The translations under genes were made by a program, and so were the position numbers. The notes below the pieces were generated by a model. The model was not told where the DNA came from and did no database searches. It was given only the letters and a program-made list of their open reading frames with translations. Positions 57,368-64,000 of a DNA stretch of 64,000 nt are shown here, piece after piece; the stretch's first letter is position 1; every line of letters starts with the position of its first letter. Source of the DNA: Lasiodiplodia sp. COLG20 (lineage: Eukaryota > Ascomycota > Dothideomycetes > Botryosphaeriales > Botryosphaeriaceae); NCBI GenBank assembly GCA_009801085.1, contig VNWV01000009.1, forward strand, positions 858,501 to 922,500, written 5' to 3'.

Positions 57368-60300
57368 ATGGATCCGCGGTCCAGGCGCAACAGCGGCCAC
57401 CCTCCGTCCTCTCAAATCTCCCCTGCAAACTACAACCCTCAGCAGACTGCTTCCTACCGTCGCCATCCTAAGCAGCCACAGCCCGGCTACGCTCTTGCAA
57501 ATCATCCCCCAGAGCCGTATCCCGAGGAGATCGAATACGCAAGAGACTACCCTGCCCAGCCGCAAAATGGCTCCAACTCGCAGCGCCGCAGGAGGAGTCA
57601 GTCAAACCCGCCAGCGGGGAATGGCCAACCACCACTGCCGCTTCAAGATGCGTCCCGCGGCCCTCCCGTCGCGTACAAAGAGCCGTACATGGGAAGTTAT
57701 GCTGCCCCCGCACGATCACGAAGTCACAAACGCTATGAGCCCGCACCTGCTGCTGTGAGGAGGAGCGCCCAGCCCAATGCGCAGCCGCAATCTTTCCAGC
57801 TGCCACCAAATTCGACGGAATACCAGCCGTCCCCCACGACCCCAGCAGCGTCTACTCCAATTTCTCCTACTACAGACTACTCTGAACGAAGGAGGAGCTC
57901 ATCTGGCACTGCGGGTGCACAACGGAGCAGGACTGGGTCCGTGTCACATCGTTCTCCGCTGCAGAAGCTCGAGGGCGCTCTGGACGATATTAGCAAGGAG
58001 GAACGCCGCGCTAGAATCCTAGAAGCTGAGGCGGCTGCTCAGGAGAGGAGGGGTAGCAGGCATGGTCCCGAGCAGAATGCGCCTGCAGCAGTTGCTCAAC
58101 CTCGTCATGCCTCGGGCCCAGCGCAGCCGGGCCCCCAGAGAACAGCCAGTGGAAGGCGCAATTTTTCTTTGCCAACCGGAGGCCTTGTGGATCCCCGGCA
58201 GCCTGAAAAGGCCAACGTCGAATTCACTCAACCATGGCAGCAAGCCCCTCGGCAAGAGCAGGGTTCTCAACGCAGGGCCCGTGTTCCGCAGTATGAGGGT
58301 CCCATCGATCCTCAGACCAAGCGGACGTCTCAGGTAGATCCGGACGTTACTCGCTCGACCAGCTACCGTGACCGCAATGTGAAGGTGGAAACGACTCATG
58401 CGCGTCAGGACTCCCACTCTCGGGGCAATGGTGCTCCCATGTCCGCAGGAGCTATAGGAGCTGCCGCAGGAGCTGGAATTGGTGTCGCGGCAGCTGGCAA
58501 TCGTGGATACCAAGGTCAAGACCAACCAGCTGTTGGCCGGAGCAACAGTAGGAAGCTTCAGAAACGTGCTCAGCCCGAGGTGTATCAACAGACAAACAAC
58601 CGAGATGCAGCCGTTATGCCGGACTTGTACCAGCAACCTCAAAGTAACCGGGCTGGGCATGCACAGGGCACCCGGGCTGCTACGCGTTTTCAGCCTCAGG
58701 ATCCCTTACCAGCAGAAGCAGTGCGCAACCCTGGTCCTGGACCAAAGTACCAAGTGCCCCCGCAGACTGTGAATGCGCAACGTGCACACGACCAGATCGC
58801 GTTCGAGAGAGAGGATGCTCACCTTCCGTCCGTGGCTCAGCAGAGTCATACCCATCATTTACCAAACATGTTTCATCGTCATCATCATGAGGAACGCCGC
58901 TACACCTCATCCCAGCCTTTGGATGAATGGAAGACAGCTGAAGCTGCAAGCTTGACAGCAGAAGACTTGGACATTGACAGTGTAGAGACAGAAGCTGACT
59001 CAAAAATGCCATGGTGGGAGAAACGTAACTCTCAGCACCGTAGAAGTAGCGGACCCGGCATGGCGCAAGTCGATGGAGCCTATGAGGAACCGGCCGGTCA
59101 AACTCACTTCACTCCTCCTTTATACATCAAGTGCGGTCCCCTACTACGCTACTGTGGAATGAGGCGCGAACCCCGCATGGGTCGCAGCGACAAGTGGGTA
59201 TGGAGGGGAAGCGTCATGATTGTTACCATCGACCAGCATTCATCTTATGAACGACGCCCCACGTTGAGACTCTTTCTCCAGCCAAAGGATCTTTTACCGC
59301 CCCCGCCGGCACAGCTTGACGAATCGACCGGTCAGAAACTCGCGTCCGAATACGTGGATCCCCTCGCTGGCGAGATAAAAATGTCTCGGACAGGGAAGAC
59401 TTTATACGTCAAACCTGTAGAGGATCTGGACGAAGAAGCCGATCTTTCTAGACGAGAGGACGACAGTGGATTGTATGAGGAATCCAAGAGTGCAACCAGT
59501 CATACCTCCCGCATCAAGAAGAAGGACGGGGAGAAATGTAACAAGTACCGAGAGGTCAAAGGTGTACGACTATACGCTGAACGGGGTGTAACGTTTTGGC
59601 GCTTCAACCTGGAGATTGAACTCGGCAAGGACCAAGCTCGTGTGGCCTACCGAATCAACAAAGGGCCGGCCATTGGCTTCTGGGTCCCTGCGCGAGGAGA
59701 AACCATGAACATCATGTTCCACAGCTGCAACGGTTTCAGCTTGAGTGTGAATCCACATGAGTTCTGCGGCCCCGATCCTCTCTGGAGAGACGTCCTGAAC
59801 AATCACCAAACTCGCCCTTTCCACGTTATGATCGGCGGTGGAGATCAGATTTACAATGATGCTGCTACGAGGCAGACCAACTACTTTCGGGATTGGTTGG
59901 GCACAAAGAATGCAATGCACAAGCACTCGGCTGAGTTCACCGATGACATGCAGAATGAGCTCGAAGAATTTTACCTCAATCGGTATGCGATGTGGTTTTC
60001 TCAGGGCTTCTTCGGGATGGCAAACTCCCAGATTCCAATGATCAACATGTGGGATGATCATGACATTATTGATGTAAGAGAAGTTTATGTCCGCGCTCAT
60101 TCCGCTCGCTAATGTTTCGCAGGGATATGGCTCTTATCCTCATCACTTCATGAGGAACGCCGTCTTCTGTGGCCTGGGTGCTGTGGCGTTCAAATATTAC
60201 ATGCTCTTCCAACACCAGAGCCTGCCTGATGAGACCGAAATCGATGAGCCATCCTGGCTCTTGGGAGCTGCACCTGGCCCCTACATCGATCAACTCAGCC

Positions 60301-62419
60301 GCAGCGTCTTCATGTTCCTCGGAAAGAACGTCTCCTTTGTCGGATTGGATTGCCGGACGGAGAGAATGGTGAGTGGAGTTAATCAGCCCGAGGAGTATCT
60401 TGCTGACAAAATTTGCAGAGGGACGAGATCCTGAGTGCAGATACATACTACCGTATCTTTGACCGGTGCCGAAAGGAGATCATTGAGGGCGACACGAAGC
60501 ATTTGATAGTTCTGCTCGGAGTGCCAATCGCCTATCCCAGGCTGAACTTTCTGGAGAATGTCCTCACCTCGCGCATCATGGATCCTGTCAAGGCCCTCGG
60601 AAGGACCGGCATGCTCGGGAATTTCGTCAACAAGTTCGACGGAGGCGTCGAAATCCTGGATGACTTGGACGACCATTGGACAGCGAAGCACCACAAGGCA
60701 GAGCGAAACTGGTTCATCCAAGAGTTGCAAGAGCTTGCAGCTGATAAATCAGTCCGCATTACCATTCTTGGTGGAGATGTCCATCTGGCTGCAGTTGGGC
60801 AGTTCTACAGCAACAAGAAGCTAGGAATTCCAAAGGATCGTGACCATCGGTATATGCCAAACGTCATTTCCTCAGCCATTGTCAACACGCCTCCGCCGGA
60901 GCTGATGGGCGACATCCTCAACAAGCGCAACAAGGTTCACCATCTCGATGCAGATACAGATGAGGACATGATTCCTATGTTCACCCACGATGTGGACGGT
61001 AAGCCGCGTAACAACCATCATCTGCTACCTCGTCGAAATTGGTGCTCTATTCGCGAATATCAGCCTGGCACCACACCTCCGCCCACGCCTCCAACAAGGA
61101 CACCATCTCCGGGCATGCAGCCTCCTAAACTGACCCGCTCGCTATCCCTTACTCGTAGCGACTTTAGGCCTGGTAATCTCGTCAGGCGACTCTCGAAGCG
61201 CGATAAAGGGCCGCCTGTTTCTTTCTTTAACCGAGATTCTCACGGTGGACACCGTGCTTCCAACTCTGATGAGTTCGGGCAACGACGCCAGAGTTCAGAC
61301 TCTCAAGCCCCAAGTGGATACCACACCCCGCAACATGCCGCAACCATGGGTGCATTCAACCGTTCCACCGAGTCTTACGGCCAGCGCCAGGCATCGATCG
61401 CTGACCCTCCGCGTCCAAATCCCTTCCACCGCCGCCCAACCGGTCTTAGCATCAAGGCTGCTCGCAAAGGCGGGGCGTTTGATGACGACGATCCAGATAA
61501 TCCAGACCTAAGTGCCATAAATCTTGAGTGTGGCCTGGATGTTGTCCTGAACCTCGAGGTCAGCCAGAAAGACCCGGCTGGCATCACTACGCCTTACCGC
61601 CTCCTTGTGCCAGCACTCTTCTACGACGGCCCACCAGATGAGAACGTCATCAGCGAGAGAAAACCCAGTGGCGGCGGCCTCAAGAATCTCTTCAGTATTC
61701 GCAGAAAGAAGAAGAAGGACTTTGAGGACGACGAATACTACGATAGCCGCAGCCCGTCGCCGACAGCGAGCGAAGAAGCGGCGATCGAAGAACTCAGCCA
61801 AGTTGGAGGCTACAACGGCGGCGGCAGCGGCGAAGGCGGACATGCTCTTCCTCGAGACGGTCGCGCAGCTCGCGGCGGTAACAGCTACAACTACGGCGCC
61901 GACGGCAGCCAATACCCAGTACGGGGTGGTGGACGGTACGCGCCATCGACGCCGACGACGACTCACCCACAAGCGGATTACCCAGTGCAACCACGCACCA
62001 TCGCGCCCGTCATGTACGATAGCCCACCTCGCACCAATTCCATGCGTCAGCAGCAGCGCCAGCCGCCCGCGGTCGTCCAGTACGGTAGCGAGCCCATAGC
62101 TAGCAATAGGCGGCCACTGCCGCCCCAGCCGCAGGGTCCGCCGCCTCCTACCGCCGTTGATGCAGCAACGGGAGATCGGCGGTATGCTGCACAAGAGATG
62201 CACACGCCGCCCAGCGTTCCGAGGGAGATGAGCGGTGCTCGTGACGGCGGTGGTAGACGTGGAAGCGTGAGGAGGGATAGTAGGTACTATGATGACGATG
62301 AGCTGAGTGATGATGACGATTCGTTGGGTAGTTTTAGAAGTTACGGCGACAAAGGACAAGGGGCTGGAAAGGGCGCGGCGACGGGGAAGAAGAAGAAGAA
62401 GTGGATGGTTTGGCGGTAA
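57368..62419 (+). CDS. Large PhoD-like metallophosphatase family protein
   Basis: Putative phosphoesterase of the fungal PhoD-like group; substrate unknown. Exons 57368-60073, 60123-60368, 60419-62419; introns 49 and 50 bp; 1650 residues. Residues 1 to about 570 are Gln/Pro/Arg/Ser-rich and probably disordered, with a short Gly/Ala run (AGAIGAAAGAGIGVAAAG). A beta-rich part begins near 585 (FTPPLYIKCGPLLRYCGMRR). Metal-site motifs are GGGDQIYND (about 809-817), MWDDHDIID at the end of exon 1 followed by GYGSYP, and GGDVHLAAVG (about 1102-1111). The C-terminal 470 residues are again low-complexity, with a conserved-looking island (DLSAINLECGLDVVLNLEV) and a Lys-rich end (KKKKKWMVWR). No signal peptide or membrane segment was recognised, so it is probably cytoplasmic or membrane-associated. 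Confidence 0.88.
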
Positions 62420-63307
62420 TGGTTTGGTGAGTTGGCAGTGGTTTTTGCGTCCTTTTTATTTCTTTTTTCTCTGTCCTGTTTCCTTTTGCTGCTTGGATTC
62501 CCCGTCCTTTGCTTCTTTTCCTTCCTCTGGCTTTCTTCTCTCCCCTTGCGTGATGAGTCTAATGCGTGTACCTGCGCACTGAGTACTCTTTCTCGCTTTA
62601 ATCTTATGCATGAAGGATTCATGACTGATGACCGTTACGACGACTGGTGGAAAAATGGGTTGGGCAGGGTCGCGCAGTAATGATGATGCAGGGCTTGAAT
62701 GGTTTTATTGATAATTTCTTAAGCACTGCTATCAGTATTTTTTTGGATTATTCTCAGTCGCAGCACTATTCTTCACGGCATAAGCATTTTCATGGTGTGG
62801 CTGAGCAAAAAGAAGAATGAGCGTTGACCCGACATTTTTTTTTCTTTTCGGCTTCAATGCTATTAATTGCAGGGTAATGATGCAATGGCAGCGACCACAG
62901 GGTTAATTTGGCTTGAAGTTGCTTCTTCCTTTCTTGACTCCATCCTTCTGTTCTTGACTTGGTGCCTTGTAAGTTCCTACTCCACATAGCTGCTTATCGG
63001 AGACCGGGAGTGTCGGAGAACGGCGAGGAACCCAACGACCCGATCGCAGGACACCGCACTACATGCACCAGAAATCTTTAACAATGATGCGACCTACGGG
63101 GAATTAACAAAGTGCATATCTTCCTTTGCGGTATATAAGAGGGTCGCCATCCTACAATTGTTCGTCATGTATTCTCCTCTCTTTTTGAAAAACCAGTACT
63201 GCCACCACAGAAGTCAGTGGATTCTTTTACTGAGCAACCCCCAAATCGCATTCTGAGCTGCAGGCTACCTCAATTGAATCGTCATCAGAGAGAAAGAGAA
63301 GGGAACC
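62420..63307. other. Intergenic region upstream of the HAD gene
   Basis: Contains the 3' region of the PhoD-like gene (pyrimidine-rich) and the promoter of the HAD gene. No coding signal was seen. Confidence 0.5.
63132..63138 (+). promoter_or_regulatory. TATA box for the haloacid dehalogenase gene
   Basis: TATATAA about 170 bp upstream of the start codon, in a good position for a TATA-driven, possibly inducible gene. Confidence 0.55.
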
Positions 63308-63988
63308 ATGGCAGCCAAAACCATCGACTTCGAGCCCAAATACATCACCTTCGACTGCTACGGCACACTCATCGACTTCAACATGTCACGCATGGCGCGC
63401 GAAGTCTACTCGGACCGGCTCTCAGGCGAGGAGCTGGAGCGCTTCGTCTCGCTCTTCTCAGGCTACCGCGTCGACGAAGTGCTGGGACCCTACAAGCCCT
63501 ACCGCGAGGTCATTGTCAACGCGCTCTCGCGCACGTGCGCGCGCACGCAGGTTAAATACGACGCCGAGGAGGTGGAGCGCTTCTACGAGGCGATTCCGAG
63601 CTGGGGCCCGCATCCGGACGTGCCCGAAGGGTTGGCTCGGCTTGCGAAGAAGTACAAGCTGGTGATCCTGTCGAATGCGGCCGACGATCAGATCATGCAG
63701 AACGTGGAGAAGCTCGGGGCGCCGTTTCACAAGGTGTTCACGGCGCAGCAGGCGCAGAGCTACAAGCCGCGCATGCAGGGATTCGAGTACATGTTTAAGG
63801 AGCTGGGGTGCAAGCCGGAAGACGTGCTGCACGTGTCGAGCAGCCTGCGGTATGACTTGATGACGGCGGAGAGCATGGGGATCAAACATAAGGTGTTTGT
63901 GAAGAGAGGGCACGAGCCGTCGACGCCGGAGTATAATTACTACGAGGTGGATGATATCAAGCAGCTTGCGGGGATGCTTGGGTTGTGA
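63308..63988 (+). CDS. HAD-superfamily (S)-2-haloacid dehalogenase-like hydrolase
   Basis: Predicted type II haloacid dehalogenase or related HAD hydrolase, cytosolic. Single exon, 226 residues, the normal family length. Motif I is FDCYGTLID with nucleophile D16; motif II is ILSNAAD with S122-N123; motif III is SYKPRMQGFEYM with K153; the last motif is SSSLRYDLMTAESMG with D183. The helical cap lies between about 25 and 110. Substrate cannot be inferred: many fungal members of this group are not proven to remove halogens. The ATG follows a purine-rich leader (AGAGAAGGGAACC), a good fungal start context, and a TATA box lies upstream. Confidence 0.93.
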   Translation: MAAKTIDFEPKYITFDCYGTLIDFNMSRMAREVYSDRLSGEELERFVSLFSGYRVDEVLGPYKPYREVIVNALSRTCARTQVKYDAEEVERFYEAIPSWGPHPDVPEGLARLAKKYKLVILSNAADDQIMQNVEKLGAPFHKVFTAQQAQSYKPRMQGFEYMFKELGCKPEDVLHVSSSLRYDLMTAESMGIKHKVFVKRGHEPSTPEYNYYEVDDIKQLAGMLGL

Positions 63989-64000
63989 CGGGAGGCAGTG

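Noticed and set aside
61508..62359. 283-codon antisense frame in the PhoD-like gene
   Set aside because: Shadow of a low-complexity coding region; Arg/Ala-rich with no features.
1..64000. CRISPR arrays, operons, insertion sequences, secondary-metabolite cluster
   Set aside because: No spaced direct repeats, transposases, PKS/NRPS cores or tailoring-gene groups are visible; intron-bearing fungal genes dominate.

Overview
This is nuclear DNA from a filamentous ascomycete (Pezizomycotina); Dothideomycetes is only a guess. The evidence is: genes separated by kilobase gaps, short 43-150 bp GT-AG introns with CTRAY-like branch points, two Zn2Cys6 regulators, KEX2, SIN3, BUB2, OST2 and CIA2 with fungal architecture, small secreted cysteine-rich proteins, and an intron-containing tRNA-Ser. 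No prokaryotic features, CRISPR arrays or intact transposons were seen. Exon structures below were built by hand from splice sites, reading phase and protein-family expectation.

Layout. 1-1232 (-): truncated Zn2Cys6 regulator. 4060-4701 (+): CIA2. 9171-9614 (+): lone small secreted protein in a gene-poor zone. 10547-13768 (-): MutL homologue of MLH2 type. 14685-20269 (-): eight-exon SIN3. 21193-23979 (-): GH3 beta-glucosidase with PA14. 28076-30499 (+): Zn2Cys6 regulator like DAL81/TamA. 32905-34510 (-): ERV46. 35423-38090 (-): sulfate permease. 39691-40800 (+): BUB2. 40801-45012: gene desert. 45013-45461 (-) and 45866-46531 (+): TMEM14-like and OST2/DAD1, divergent. 46783-48528 (-): ARO8-like aminotransferase. 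49968-50626 (+) and 50789-51452 (-): convergent secreted-protein genes. 52996-53142 (+): tRNA-Ser(GCU) with an intron. 53935-56439 (-): kexin KEX2. 57368-62419 (+): very large PhoD-like phosphatase. 63308-63988 (+): HAD-type haloacid dehalogenase.

The genes do not form a biosynthetic cluster. Several share the secretory pathway (OST2, ERV46, KEX2 and three secreted proteins). One secreted protein carries a Lys-Arg site that KEX2 could cut. Others cover nutrient control (GH3 enzyme, DAL81-like factor, sulfate permease, ARO8), chromatin (SIN3), mismatch repair (MLH2-like), mitotic exit (BUB2) and Fe-S protein maturation (CIA2).

No clearly undescribed system was found. The best leads are the secreted protein at 49968 whose GPI-anchor tail lies in frame just beyond a stop codon; the MutL homologue with a changed ATP-binding motif; an exon coding only for the start codon; and three stop-free, multiple-of-three introns that could be retained.
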